Origin: Arthrobacter sp. OVS8 | Lineage (GTDB): Bacteria > Actinomycetota > Actinomycetes > Actinomycetales > Micrococcaceae | Direction of reading: 5' to 3' | Length of the DNA stretch: 64,000 bases | Assembly: GCA_028370155.1 (NCBI GenBank) | Contig: CP116670.1 | Location: forward strand, 2,728,001 to 2,792,000 | Shown here: positions 50,452-60,054 of the stretch, in pieces | Numbering within the stretch: position 1 is the first letter of the stretch | Layout: the number at the start of each line of letters is the position of its first letter | Translations under genes and position numbers: made by a program | Notes under the pieces: model-generated | What the model was told of the DNA's origin: nothing | What the model saw: only the letters and a program-made list of their open reading frames with translations | Database searches by the model: none

Positions 50452-50754
50452 CTATCGGATGGGATCGTGGACGGTGACGAGCTTGGTCCCGTCCGGGAAG
50501 GTGGCTTCAATCTGGACGTCGTGGATCATCTCCGGGACGCCTTCCATCACGTCCTCGCGGCGCAAAACGGTGGTGCCGTAGCTCATCAGCTCCGCCACGG
50601 TCCGGCCGTCTCGGGCGCCCTCGATCAGCTCGTAGCTGATGATGGCCACCGCCTCCGGGAAGTTCAGCTTCAGCCCGCGCGACTGGCGGCGGCGGGCGAG
50701 GTCGGCCGCGACCACGATCATGAGCTTTTCCTGCTCACGGGGCAGCAGATGCAT
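50452..50754 (-). CDS. ureA: Urease subunit gamma
   Basis: This is an intact 100-residue protein ([23 protein letters not shown]), with [30 protein letters not shown] and [14 protein letters not shown] typical of UreA. It is first gene of ureABCEFGD-NiCoT. The 140 bp before it (50755-50894) presumably carries the promoter; I see no clear operator there. Confidence 0.97.
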   Translation of the reverse strand: MHLLPREQEKLMIVVAADLARRRQSRGLKLNFPEAVAIISYELIEGARDGRTVAELMSYGTTVLRREDVMEGVPEMIHDVQIEATFPDGTKLVTVHDPIR

Positions 50755-50894
50755 GACGGAATCCCTTCACACCGGCGGTCACGGGCCTGGCGGCGCCGTG
50801 GTGTTGCCAGAGTAGACGGGGAACGTTTCCTGCAGGTTTCCTTAAGTCACAAACTGCGGTGCAGCAGACGCGGCCGGTCCCGGGATCCCCGGAA

Positions 50895-51653
50895 TCAGCC
50901 CTGGGTCTCGTTCCGCTCCGCGTCGTAACCGGCCAGAAGCCGGCGGGCCGCCGTGCCCATGTGGGAGTGCATGGCCGCCGTGACGCCTGCCTGGTCGCGG
51001 TTCTCCAGGGCGTTGAAAATCTCCTGGTGCTCGTTGAGGGCAGCCGCGGCGTGGCCTTCGTCTGTGAGTGCGCGGTCAACCCAGATCCGCAGCAGCGAGC
51101 GGATGCTCTGCAGGAGTTCGGCGAGGACCTGGTTCCCGGAACTTTCAGCGATTTCGCGATGGAACGCGGCGTCGGCTTCCACGAAGGCTGCGAGGTCATT
51201 CAAGTTGGCTTCCATCGCGGCCAGGTATCCGCGCAGGCGAGCCAGGGCTTCATCCGTGATGCGGACCGCAGCCAGCTGGACGGCCTGGACTTCGAGGCCT
51301 CCGCGGAGTTCGACGAGCTCCCGGGTCCTCGGCTCCCCGAGCATCAGGCCCCAGCTTAAGGTGCGGGGCAGCAGCTCCGAGATGCCGTCCCGGAGGTAGG
51401 TGCCCGAGCCGGGCCGGACCACAACAATGCCGAGGATCTCCAGGGCCGCCAGGGCTTCGCGGACGGCTGAGCGTCCCACGCCCAGGGAGGCGGCCAGCTG
51501 CCGTTCGCCGGGCAGCCGTGTTCCCGCGGCGATCTCCCCGCTGGTGAAGTACGCCAAAAGGCGCTCGGCCACCTCCGAAACTACGGACCCCTGCTCCATG
51601 GAACCCAGGGCGGCACTGATTTTGGCGGCCGAAGCGGCAGAGGTGGCAGACAC
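50895..51653 (-). CDS. FadR/GntR family regulator (FCD domain)
   Basis: This is an intact 252-residue protein. The winged helix is at ~residues 24-90 ([64 protein letters not shown]), and the FCD effector domain at ~105-235 (ELRGGLEVQAVQLAA, FVEADAAFHREIAESSGNQVLAELLQS, LNEHQEIFNALENRDQAGVTAAMHSHM with metal-site His/Asp). It is divergent from the MFS-DhaKL-RpiB-TIM operon, with two matching operator copies between them. Confidence 0.92.
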   Translation of the reverse strand: MSATSAASAAKISAALGSMEQGSVVSEVAERLLAYFTSGEIAAGTRLPGERQLAASLGVGRSAVREALAALEILGIVVVRPGSGTYLRDGISELLPRTLSWGLMLGEPRTRELVELRGGLEVQAVQLAAVRITDEALARLRGYLAAMEANLNDLAAFVEADAAFHREIAESSGNQVLAELLQSIRSLLRIWVDRALTDEGHAAAALNEHQEIFNALENRDQAGVTAAMHSHMGTAARRLLAGYDAERNETQG

Positions 51654-51666
51654 AGTCCAAGGGTAA

Positions 51667-51733
51667 CAACCGGATGACCAGTTCGACTCGAGGCAAAATC
51701 ACCACAAGAAATAACTCATCAACCGGTTGACCA
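51667..51733. promoter_or_regulatory. Two tandem operator copies between fadR-type gene and MFS operon
   Basis: CAACCGGATGACCA (51667-51680) and CAACCGGTTGACCA (51720-51733) match at 13 of 14 positions and repeat in the same orientation 53 bp apart, five helical turns. The second is part of the perfect palindrome TCAACCGGTTGA (51719-51730). Read on the minus strand they give TGGTCAnCCGG, in keeping with FadR-class sites. Confidence 0.8.
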
Positions 51734-51863
51734 ATTTAGGACAGAAGCCTATGGTTTTAATCACACGCTTTAGCTATCGCGGCCCGCACGGGCACCAGTG
51801 ACCGGGCGAAACCGGAAGGCCTCCAGCGCAGGGAGCCGCAGCAACCAATGTCAAGGAGTCAAC

Positions 51864-53227
51864 GTGGACACCACACAATCGGTGGTCGAAAAATCTGCAA
51901 TTAAGAAGGTGGCATACCGGCTGGTGCCGTTCGTCGCCTTGATGTTCTTTATCAATTACCTGGACCGGACAGCCATCGCTTTTGCCGGCCCCAACGGCAT
52001 GAACGCGGATCTGGGCCTCTCGGCGGCGCAGTTCGGCTTCGCATCCGGGGTCTTCTTCATTGGCTACATCCTGCTGGAGGTTCCCAGCAACCTGGCCCTG
52101 CACAAGTTCGGCGCCCGCCGCTGGCTCTCCCGCATCATGGTCAGCTGGGGCATCGTCTCCCTGCTGTTCACCTGGGTCAGCAGCGTGGAGGGGCTCTACA
52201 TTCTCCGCTTCATCCTGGGTGTGGCTGAAGCCGGATTCTTTCCCGGCGCCATTCTCTTCCTGAGCCTGTGGGTCCCGTCCCGTCACCGCAGCAAGATCCT
52301 GGCCCTGTTCTACTTGGCCCAGCCGCTGACCACCGTCATCGGTGCACCGCTGGCCGGCTGGCTCATTCAGCAGGAGGGCCTCTTCGGCCTCGAGGGCTGG
52401 CGAGTGATGTACCTCGGGGTCTCGATTCCGGCCATCGTCGTCGGCATCATCGCCTGGTTCTACCTCGCCGATTCCCCTGCCAAGGCCAAGTGGCTGAACC
52501 AGGACGAGAAGACGTGGCTGACCAACGCCCTGGAGACGGAAAAGAAGGAAACCGCGGCAACCCACAAGCACGTCAGCGTCCGCACAGTCTTCTCCAACGG
52601 CAAGGTCTGGACGCTGTCCGCCATCTACTTCGGCTTCATCTACGGCCTCTACGCGCTGGCGTTCTTCCTCCCCACCATCATCGCCGGCTTCGAAAGCCTC
52701 TACGGTTCAAAGTTCGACGTGCTCCAGAAGGGCCTCATCACGGCCATCCCGTACGTGTTCGCGGCGCTTGCCCTGTACTTCTGGTCCAAGGACGCCACCA
52801 AGAGGGGTGTCAAGACCTGGCACATCGCCCTGCCCGCCCTGATCGGCGGCCTGAGCATCCCCGTGGCCCTGTTCGCAGGCTCGCCGGCCGCCACCATCGC
52901 CGTCATCTCCGTCACGGCCATGGCCATCTTCGCCGCACTGCCCAACTTCTGGACTGTTCCCACCCAGTTCCTCACCGGAGCCGCAGCCGCAGCCGGCATC
53001 GCCCTGATCAACACCGTGGGCAACCTGGCGGCTTCAGCGCCGGCTTCGTGACCGGCTGGCTCAAAGACTGGAGCGGCGGCTACACCGTACCGATGTTCGT
53101 CGTCGGCGGTTTTATGCTCCTCTCCGCCGTCCTCATGGTGGCGCTGAGCCGCTCCGGCAAGGCCAGCGAAGGCATCCCCGCCGAAGCCCTTGATCCCACG
53201 GGAGCCGGGCACCACGCCGAACCGTAA
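51864..53227 (+). CDS. MFS transporter (anion:cation symporter subfamily type)
   Basis: The GTG start at 51864 follows CAAGGAG. This is a twelve-span major facilitator of ~453 residues: KKVAYRLVPFVALMFFINYLDRTAIAFAGP in span 1, the loop 2-3 motif LHKFGARRWLSRIMVSWG, and NFWTVPTQFLTGAAAAAGIALINTVGN late. One base is missing near 53033, before GFVTGWLKDWSGGYTVPMFVVGG. ACS-subfamily transporters often import organic acids, sugar acids or polyols by proton symport. It is first gene of the tetrose-type operon. Confidence 0.9.
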
Positions 53228-53231
53228 TAGA

Positions 53232-53264
53232 CCCGGGGCGTCCCCCTCACCCGGGGACGTCCCC
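53232..53264. repeat. Two adjacent copies of CCCGGGG(A)CGTCCCC
   Basis: CCCGGGGCGTCCCC (53232-53245) and CCCGGGGACGTCCCC (53250-53264) lie just after the MFS stop. The second contains the perfect palindrome GGGGACGTCCCC. The two can also pair with each other as a hairpin. This may attenuate read-through into the kinase gene; no T-tract follows. Confidence 0.55.
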
Positions 53265-53315
53265 GCACCAACATCCGAATCACAATTCCCTTTTAGTTAG
53301 GCCCAGGAGCTTCCC

Positions 53316-55071
53316 ATGACCCGCCTGTTCAACGAACCCGCAGCCTTCGCTGACGAGATGATCGAAGGATTTGCCGCTTCCCACGGCCGCTGGGTGAAGC
53401 GCGTCTCCGGCGGCGTCGTCCGCAACACCAAGAGCACCCCGGACACGGTGGCGCTCGTGATCGGCGGCGGCTCCGGCCACTACCCGGCCTTCGCCGGCCT
53501 GGTGGGACAGGGCCTGGCGCACGGCGCCGCGATGGGCAACCTTTTCGCCTCCCCTCCGCGCAGCAGGTCTACAACGTGGCGAAAGCAGCCAACAACGGCG
53601 CCGGCGTGCTGCTGGGCTACGGAAACTACGCCGGCGATGTCCTGCACTTCAACCAGGCCCAGGACAAACTCCGCAAGGAAGGCATCGACTGCCGCAGCAT
53701 CGCCGTCACCGACGACGTCTCCTCCGCGCCACTGACCGAACGCGCCAAGCGCAGAGGCATTGCCGGGGACCTCACCGTATTCAAGGTGACCGCCGCAGCT
53801 GCCGAGGCCGGCTACTCCATGGACGACGTCGTCGCCATCGCCGAGCGCGCCAACCACCGCACCCGGTCCTTCGGCGTGGCCTTCACCGGCTGCACCCTGC
53901 CCGGTGCCGACCACCCGCTGTTTTCCGTCCCGGAAGGGCGTATGGCCGTCGGCATGGGCATCCACGGTGAACCCGGCATCGGCGAGACGGACATCCCGAC
54001 GGCGGACGGGCTCGCCGAGCTGCTGGTGGCCAAGCTCCTCACCGAAATCCCCGACGGGTCCGGGGCGGCGGCCCTGCCGCCCCACCCCGCGTGGTCCCCA
54101 TCCTCAACGGCCTGGGAAGCGTCAAATACGAAGAGCTCTTCGTTGTCTACCGCCGCGTCGCCCAGCTCCTCGCCGAAGCCGGCTTGGAAGCGGTGGACCC
54201 GCAGGTGGGCGAGCTCGTCACCAGCTTCGACATGGCCGGCACCTCCCTCACCCTCTTCTGGCTCGACGACGAACTCGAAACTCTCTGGAACGCACCGGCT
54301 GACGCCCCGGCCTTCCGCCGCGGCGCCGTCGCGGCGGAGGCCCTCGACGCATCCGAAGTGACCGCCACTGACACGGAGACCGCGGCCATCCCTGAGGCCA
54401 CGGACGAATCCCGAGCCGGTGCCGCCCGCGTCCTCGCGGCCCTCGGCGCCGCGAAGGCGGTGGTGGACGCCAACGCCGACGAACTCGGCCGGATCGACGC
54501 CATCGCCGGCGACGGCGACCACGGCATCGGCATGGAACGCGGCGTCCGCGCCGCCGTCGAGGCCGCAAAAGACGCAGTCATCCGCGGCGCCGGTGCCGCC
54601 ACCACCCTGCACCTCGCCGCCGACGCCTGGGCGGACAAGGCAGGCGGCACGTCCGGTGCCCTCTGGGGCATGGCCCTGCGGGCCGTCGGAGACGCGGTTG
54701 GGGACACCAACGCTCCGGACGCCGAAGCTGTCGCCGCCGGAGTCACCGGTGCGGCGGCCGCGATCATGGACTTCGGGAAGGCCAAGCCCGGGGACAAGAC
54801 TCTCGTGGACGTCCTCGTGCCGTTCCGCGACGCACTCGCATCCGGTGTGGATGCCGGGCAGTCCCTCACCGACGCGTGGGGCACCGCTGCCACAGTTGCC
54901 CAGCAGGCCGCCGAAGACACCGCCCAGCTGCTGCCGCTTATGGGCCGCGCCCGCCCGCACGCCGAGAAGAGTCTCGGCACGCCGGACGCCGGAGCGGTAT
55001 CCATGGCACTGATCGTCCGAGCCATCCACAACTCGCTCACCGAGCGGACAACCCCAAAGGAAAAAGTATGA
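53316..55071 (+). CDS. Fused DhaK-DhaL ATP-dependent ketose kinase
   Basis: The start is ATG 53316 ([21 protein letters not shown]). Contractions near 53555 and 54085 are repaired to give ~585 residues. The DhaK part (1-330) has [20 protein letters not shown] and [13 protein letters not shown], whose His binds the keto substrate covalently. A linker follows, then DhaL (~375-585) with [18 protein letters not shown] (Mg-ATP Asp residues) and GGTSGALWG. It is an ATP-dependent dihydroxyacetone-type kinase. With RpiB-like and TIM-like neighbours it is more likely an erythrulose (tetrulose) kinase than a true glycerone kinase (inference). TGA overlaps the next ATG. Confidence 0.9.
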
Positions 55072-55538
55072 GCGCCAAACTGCGCCTGATCGTCGGAGCC
55101 GACGACGCCGGTTTCGAGTACAAGGAAGCCCTGAAAGCTGACCTGGAGGCCTCCGACCTGGTCGAATCCGTGACCGACGTCGGGGTGGACGCCACCAGCC
55201 ACACCCCGTACCCGTCCGTGGCCATCGCCGCCGCCGAACTCATCGCCGCCGGCAAGGCCGACCGCGCACTGCTGGTCTGCGGCACCGGGCTCGGTGTGGC
55301 CATCGCTGCGAACAAGGTCCCCGGCGTCCGTGCCGTCACAGCACACGACAGCTTCTCCGTGGAACGCTCGGTCCTGAGCAACAACGCCCAGATCCTCACG
55401 TTTGGCCAGCGCGTGGTCGGTCTGGAGCTGGCCCGCCGGCTCGCCCGCGAATGGCTCACCTACACCTTCGACGAGACCTCCGCCTCGGCCGAAAAGGTCA
55501 CTCTGATTAAGGACTATGAAGGTGTCACATCCAGCTAG
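55068..55538 (+). CDS. RpiB/LacAB family sugar-phosphate isomerase
   Basis: This is an intact 156-residue protein. Family residues present are [17 protein letters not shown], the catalytic Cys in [23 protein letters not shown], and the ring-opening [27 protein letters not shown]. In the mycobacterial erythritol pathway an RpiB relative interconverts D-erythrulose-4-phosphate and D-erythrose-4-phosphate; the context here fits that. It overlaps DhaKL by 4 bp and the TIM gene by 23 bp. Confidence 0.92.
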   Translation: MSAKLRLIVGADDAGFEYKEALKADLEASDLVESVTDVGVDATSHTPYPSVAIAAAELIAAGKADRALLVCGTGLGVAIAANKVPGVRAVTAHDSFSVERSVLSNNAQILTFGQRVVGLELARRLAREWLTYTFDETSASAEKVTLIKDYEGVTSS

Positions 55539-56343
55539 CCCCGCCGCCGGCACAGCCTCACCAAAGGTGATCATCGGCATCAGCCTGAAGATGTACTTCG
55601 GCTACGAACGCACCCTCGAATACTGCCGCGAAGTGGCCGGGATCGCGGCCGCGCACGCGGCAGTCCAGAGCGGCGACATTGAACTCTTCGTGCTGCCCGC
55701 TCTGCCGGCACTGCCCGAAGCGGTCCGCATCCTCGGGACCGCCGGAGCAGCCGCCGGCGCCCAGGACATCTTCTGGGAAGACGCAGGCGCGTTCACCGGC
55801 GAGGTCGGCGGCAAAACCGTTGCTGAACTCGGCGGCCGGTACGCCGAGGTGGGCCATGCCGAACGCCGCCGGATCTTCGGCGAGGACGACAGGATCATCG
55901 GGCTCAAAACGGCCGCCGCCTACCGCAACGGCCTGACCCCGGTCCTGTGCGTCGGCGAGCTGCAGCAGGGCTCCGTGGAGGAAGCGGTGACACGCTGCTC
56001 CGCGGAGATCGACGCCGCCCTCAACCGCGCCCAGTCACTGGGACCCGCCGCCCGGACCATCGTGGCGTACGAGCCGCAATGGGCCATCGGCGCCCCGGAA
56101 CCCGCAACCCCGGCGTACATCAGCGCCGTCATCACCGGGCTGGACGCGCACCTGCGCTCACTGCCCGGCCAGGCGGACAGCCGGGTCATCTACGGCGGCA
56201 GCGCCGGACCGGGCCTGATCTTAGAACTGGACTCCGCCGTCGCGGGCCTGTTCCTGGGCCGCTTCGCCCACGATCCGCGGGCCCTCAACACCATCCTCGA
56301 CGAAGCCGGCCAACGGCTGGCTGCGAAGAAGGTGGCCGCATGA
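55516..56343 (+). CDS. Triosephosphate-isomerase family protein (probable tetrulose-phosphate isomerase)
   Basis: This is an intact 275-residue TIM-family protein. Catalytic Lys is in ISLKMYFGY (~residue 25, where housekeeping enzymes have NWKM), His in EVGHAERR and Glu in [16 protein letters not shown] (usual YEPVWAIGTG). Phosphate loops YGGSAGPG and GLFLGRFA follow. The changed loop 6 and the N-terminal motif differ from glycolytic TpiA. This and the operon suggest an L-erythrulose-1-phosphate isomerase (LerI-like). Confidence 0.85.
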   Translation: MKVSHPASPAAGTASPKVIIGISLKMYFGYERTLEYCREVAGIAAAHAAVQSGDIELFVLPALPALPEAVRILGTAGAAAGAQDIFWEDAGAFTGEVGGKTVAELGGRYAEVGHAERRRIFGEDDRIIGLKTAAAYRNGLTPVLCVGELQQGSVEEAVTRCSAEIDAALNRAQSLGPAARTIVAYEPQWAIGAPEPATPAYISAVITGLDAHLRSLPGQADSRVIYGGSAGPGLILELDSAVAGLFLGRFAHDPRALNTILDEAGQRLAAKKVAA

Positions 56344-57135
56344 GCCGGATCGGCCTCAGCAGTTACGCCTTCTTCTGGCAGCTTTCGGACCAGGTCACTG
56401 AACCCTGACCATCCACGGGGCGCTGCAGAAGACCGCGGATCTGGGCGTGGACCTCTTCCAGATCTGCGACTACGCCCCGCTCGAGGACATGGCCGACGAC
56501 GACCTCGCCGCCGTCCGCGCCACCGCAGACGCCCTGGGCATCACCCTGGAGGTCGGCACCAAGGGCATCCGCCCGGAGCACCTGCGGAAGTTCCTGCACA
56601 TCGCGGGGATCCTCGGCTCGCCTCTGCTGCGGACTATGTTCAACGTCCCGGGCCACACCCCGACGGCGGAGGACGCCGTAGCGATCTTCAAGGAGGTATT
56701 GCCGGAGTTTGCAGCTGCCGGCGTGCGGATCGCGGTGGAAACCTACGAACAGGTGCCCACGTCCCGGATCCTGGACGTGATCCGCGGCGTGGACAGCCCG
56801 TACCTGGGCATCTGCAGCGACCCGGCCAACACGGTCGCGGCGCTCGAGATGCCCCGCGAGGTGATTGACGCCGTCGCGCCGTATGTCCTGAACATGCACA
56901 TCAAAGACTTTGCGTTCAGCCGCAAGCAGGGATGGGTCGGTTTCACCTACTCAGGCGCACCCCTGGGCGAAGGCCTCCTCGACTACGACTACATGGTCGC
57001 GAAGATCCAGCCCAAAGCAAGAAACATCAACCAGATCGTCGAACACTGGCTGCCGTGGCAGGACTCGAAGCGGACACCGTCCGCCTCGAAAACCAGTGGA
57101 CCCAGCAAAGCCTCGACTTCCTTAGGAGCAAGTGA
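56340..57135 (+). CDS. Sugar phosphate isomerase/epimerase TIM-barrel protein
   Basis: The start is ATG 56340 ([19 protein letters not shown]), overlapping the TIM gene stop by 4 bp. Two contractions (near 56400 and 57060) are repaired to give ~266 residues ending SLDFLRSK. Barrel motifs: LFQICDYAPLEDM, ITLEVGTKGIRPEHL, VRIAVETYEQVPTSRIL (metal Glu), YLGICSDPANTVAA and YVLNMHIKDFAFSRKQGWVGFTYSGAPLGEG (His-x-Lys-Asp). It probably isomerises an acid or neutral tetrose intermediate; the substrate is unproven. Confidence 0.85.
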
Positions 57136-57136
57136 A

Positions 57137-57996
57137 ATGTCTGCAGAAAAACTGACCGTCGCCGTCGTCGGAGCCGGAGGAAAGATGGGGATGCGCGTTT
57201 CCCGGAACCTCCAGAAGGGCGCCCACACCGTCTTCTACAGTGAGAACTCGCCCGCGGGCCAGGACCGCGTCCGCGCCGAGGGCCGCGACATCACCTCCAC
57301 CGACGACGCCGTCAAGGGCGCCGACGTGGTCATCCTCGCCGTCCCGGACACTGTCCTTGGCGTGGTCTCCGAGGGCGTTGTCCCGCAGATGAAGGCCGGC
57401 GCCATCCTGCTGACACTGGACCCCGCCGCCGCCTACGCCGGCCTGCTGGCCACCCGCGACGACGTCGTCCAGGCTGTTGCCCACCCCTGCCACCCGTCAG
57501 TGTTCCTGGAACGCACCACCAAGGAAGAATGGGCGGACACTTTCGGCGGCGAGGGCGCTCCCAGAACGTGGTCGCAGCCATCGACGAGGACGCGTCCGCT
57601 GAAACCCGGGCAGCGGCCGAAGCCACCATCAAGGTCATCTACGCCCCCGTGATCGACGTCCACTGGGTCACCGTGAAGCAGCTCGCCATCCTGGAACCCA
57701 CCCTGGTGGAAACCGTGGCCTGCATGATCGGCACCCTGCTCAACGAGGCGCTGTACGAGACCGTACACACCGCCGGGGTCCCCGAGGCCGCCGCCAAGGC
57801 AATGCTCTTCGGCCATGTCCAGATCGCCCTGACCAACGCCCTGCGCGGTTCCAACCCGTTCTCCGAGGCCTGCGAGATCGCCATCCAGTACGGCAAGGAC
57901 ACGATCATCAAGGACGACTGGAAGAAGATCTTCGACGACTCCGAACTTGATCACGTCATCGCCAAGATGCTCAAGCTCGAGGCCATCCAGCGCTAG
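57137..57996 (+). CDS. 6-phosphogluconate-dehydrogenase-like NAD(P) oxidoreductase
   Basis: The start is ATG 57137, just past the isomerase stop. One base is missing near 57556; repaired, it is ~287 residues. The Rossmann motif is VAVVGAGGKMGMRVSRNLQKGAHTVFYSE, with DVVILAVPDTVLG and VAHPCHPSVFLERT. The C-domain (VHWVTVKQLAILEPTLVETVACMIGTLLNEALYETVHTAGVPEAAAKAMLFGHVQIALTNALRG) is the helical 'phosphogluconate dehydrogenase C-terminal' type. It is the last gene of the operon and oxidises a hydroxy acid or tetronate-like intermediate (inference). Confidence 0.85.
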
Positions 57997-58100
57997 CTGT
58001 ACTGAGCCGGCGACGGTTGGACGACCCCCACGACCTGGCTTCGGGCCGGGGCGTCACCGTTGAACCCTGCACTGGCGGGGATTTTCGGCCGGAGAAAGAC

Positions 58101-58334
58101 ATGAAACGTGCCCTGAGCGTGATGGATAACGTCGACCTGGACGCTGTGGAATTCAGCCGCATGGACGCGGACTGGAGGCGGATCCGGCGCCGGAGCCTGG
58201 CCTGCATGGCGTGCGGAGCACCGGCGTTTTTCCGGGCGGCATCGGCCCGGCGGGCTGCCAGCTTCGGAGCGTCGCACTCGGACGATTGTGTGCTGATGTC
58301 GCCGCCTTGGAGTGCCTTCCGGTTCCTGCAGTAG
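58101..58334 (+). CDS. Small Cys-His protein with CoiA-like metal motif
   Basis: This is a 77-residue ORF starting ATG 58101, seven bases after GGAGAAAG. The central stretch has CMACG (~residues 35-39), then AFFR, FGASHSDDC near residue 63. The pattern C-x2-C-G ... F-x3-H-x3-C resembles the zinc-binding N-terminus of CoiA-type competence or nuclease proteins. No nuclease domain follows. It is a hypothetical protein, but with a good ribosome site. Confidence 0.5.
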   Translation: MKRALSVMDNVDLDAVEFSRMDADWRRIRRRSLACMACGAPAFFRAASARRAASFGASHSDDCVLMSPPWSAFRFLQ

Positions 58335-58392
58335 CGGCCCCTAAAGATGCATCCCTGGAGCCGTCTCCAGCCGCGCTTGTTAGGGTGGAGGC

Positions 58393-58728
58393 ATGAAACT
58401 CCGCCTCGCCGCCCTGTCCGCCGCCACCCTTATGATCGCCCTGACGGGCTGCGGTCAGGTGCAGGACGCCGCGGACAAGGCCGTCAGCGACGGCGCGTCC
58501 CAGGTTGCCACGGCGGCCGGCAGTGAAGTGAAGAAGCAGGCCTGCGCCCTCGTCGAGGACGGCCTGGTCAGCGTCCAGGACAAGGAACTGCTGGGCGGCC
58601 TTGTCGCCGGCGCGGAAACCGCAGGTGCTCCCGCCGAGATCACCACGCCGCTGCGCCAGATCGCCGAGTCCGGTGACCAGGTTCCGTCCGATTCCGTCAA
58701 GGCCCTGCAGGACGCCTGCGCGAAGTAG
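58393..58728 (+). CDS. Small predicted lipoprotein
   Basis: This is an intact 111-residue protein. MKLRLAALSAATLMIALTGCG is a lipoprotein signal with lipobox ALTGC. The mature part is short, soluble and helical, with two further Cys (KKQACALVEDG and LQDACAK) that could form a disulfide. The function is unknown. It is surface-anchored by prediction. Confidence 0.8.
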   Translation: MKLRLAALSAATLMIALTGCGQVQDAADKAVSDGASQVATAAGSEVKKQACALVEDGLVSVQDKELLGGLVAGAETAGAPAEITTPLRQIAESGDQVPSDSVKALQDACAK

Positions 58729-58751
58729 CGGCCGCAGGGCAGGGGCGCGCC

Positions 58752-59504
58752 TTAGCGTTTGCCCTTTTTCCGGGATCCCTTGCCCCGGCCCTTGTCCGGG
58801 TTCGGCGCGTAGCGCTGCGCCACCTTGGGCTTCTTGACGGCCGGGCCGCGGCGGTCCGGTTTCGGTTCCTTCTTCGGCTTTTCCTGCTGGGCGGACGGCT
58901 GGCGGGAGCTCGCGGCAGTCCGGCCCCGGACGATCCCGATGAACTCCTCGATCACCTCGTCCGTACTGTCGCTGGGCCAGGCCAGGGCGATCTCCGTGGT
59001 GGGCGCACCGGTGAGCTTCCGGGCCACGGTGTCTTTGACGTTGAAGTGCCGTGCCACGGACATCGGCAGGATCAGCAGGCCGGCGCCGGTGGCCACCACC
59101 TGCAGGGCCAATTCCGGTCCGCCCAAGTCAGCCACGTCCAGGAACGTCTCGTTGGACAGGTCCGCCAGGGCCACCTCCTCAAACACGGAGATCTCGTGGC
59201 CCTTGGGCGCCACCACCACGGGCTGTTCCTCGTACAGGGGAATCACGCTCAGACCTTCGCGCTCCACCGGGAGCCGGACGAAGCTCAGGTCCGCGGTCCC
59301 GTCGCGCAGCACGGCGAGCTGGGCGCCGTCGTCGGACATAAAGGAGTGCAGCGGAACATCGGGCATCCGCTCTTCCCACCGCCGGGTCCACTTGCCCGGC
59401 GTCACGCCGGCGACATAGGCGAACCGCAGCTCACGCACGGCTGCTTCGGCCGACACGGCGGCGGTTTCGTCGGGGGTCTGGGGCGTTTCTTCGGCTGCGG
59501 ACAC
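58752..59504 (-). CDS. LysR-type substrate-binding domain protein lacking a helix-turn-helix
   Basis: This is a ~250-residue protein; I prefer GTG 59504 (SAAEETPQTPDE), with ATG 59534 as the alternative. Residues ~20-175 match the LysR substrate-binding fold (VRELRFAYVAGVTPGKWTRRWEERMP, LRDGTADLSFVRLPV, VVVAPKGHEISVFEEVALADL, VVATGAGLLILPMSVARHF). No DNA-binding domain precedes it; instead a long Lys/Pro/Arg-rich tail ends RGKGSRKKGKR, which may bind nucleic acid nonspecifically. It is divergent from the DUF5997 gene. Confidence 0.85.
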   Translation of the reverse strand: MSAAEETPQTPDETAAVSAEAAVRELRFAYVAGVTPGKWTRRWEERMPDVPLHSFMSDDGAQLAVLRDGTADLSFVRLPVEREGLSVIPLYEEQPVVVAPKGHEISVFEEVALADLSNETFLDVADLGGPELALQVVATGAGLLILPMSVARHFNVKDTVARKLTGAPTTEIALAWPSDSTDEVIEEFIGIVRGRTAASSRQPSAQQEKPKKEPKPDRRGPAVKKPKVAQRYAPNPDKGRGKGSRKKGKR

Positions 59505-59594
59505 ATGTTCACAGTACCGCCCGGGCGGTCGCATGGCGGGCGTCAGTGCTCAGTGCCGGTGCCCAGTCAGGCTCTGGCCGGATACCCTTGAAGC

Positions 59595-59997
59595 ATGACC
59601 TCTGCAAACTCCCAGTCCATGAAGCCGGCCACCGTTGCCAAGAAGCTTGGCATCTACCTGCCCGCAACACCCCAGGAGTTCCAGGATTCGGTCATCTCCC
59701 GCGCCGATTTCGCCGAGCTCCAGGCCAACCCGCCGGAGTGGCTCGCCGAACTGCGCCGCAACGGCCCGCACCCCGTCCGGTGGTCGCGCAGAAGCTCAAC
59801 GTCTCCATCAGCGGCCTGGCCCGCGGCGGCGTTGAAGAAGCGCTGACGACGGCGGAAATCACCGCGCTGCTGCAGGCTCCCCGGCATGGCTGGTGGCCGA
59901 GCGCTCCACACACGCGGCCGTCCGCGCCGAGGCCCAGCGGGTCAAGGACGAGGCCACGAAGAAGGACGCCAAGAAGGCACGCACCGCGGCCGAGTAG
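59595..59997 (+). CDS. DUF5997 family protein
   Basis: The start is ATG 59595 (MTSANSQSMKPATVAKKLGIYLPATPQEFQ). Contractions near 59777 and 59882 are repaired to give ~134 residues. PPEWLAELRRNGPHPR and VVAQKLNVSISGLARGGVEEALTTAEI are the hallmark of this actinobacterial family of unknown function. The C-terminal end is charged and Lys/Ala-rich. It is divergent from the LysR-like domain protein. Confidence 0.85.
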
Positions 59998-60054
59998 CCG
60001 CACCCGCTCGTGAGGGCCGGGCCCGGATCCCGGCGAGGGTCAGCCCGGTCCAGT

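Noticed and set aside
55516..56343. TIM gene as the housekeeping glycolytic enzyme
   Set aside because: The N-terminal Lys motif and loop 6 differ from glycolytic enzymes, and the gene sits inside a DhaKL/RpiB catabolic operon rather than the gap-pgk-tpi cluster.
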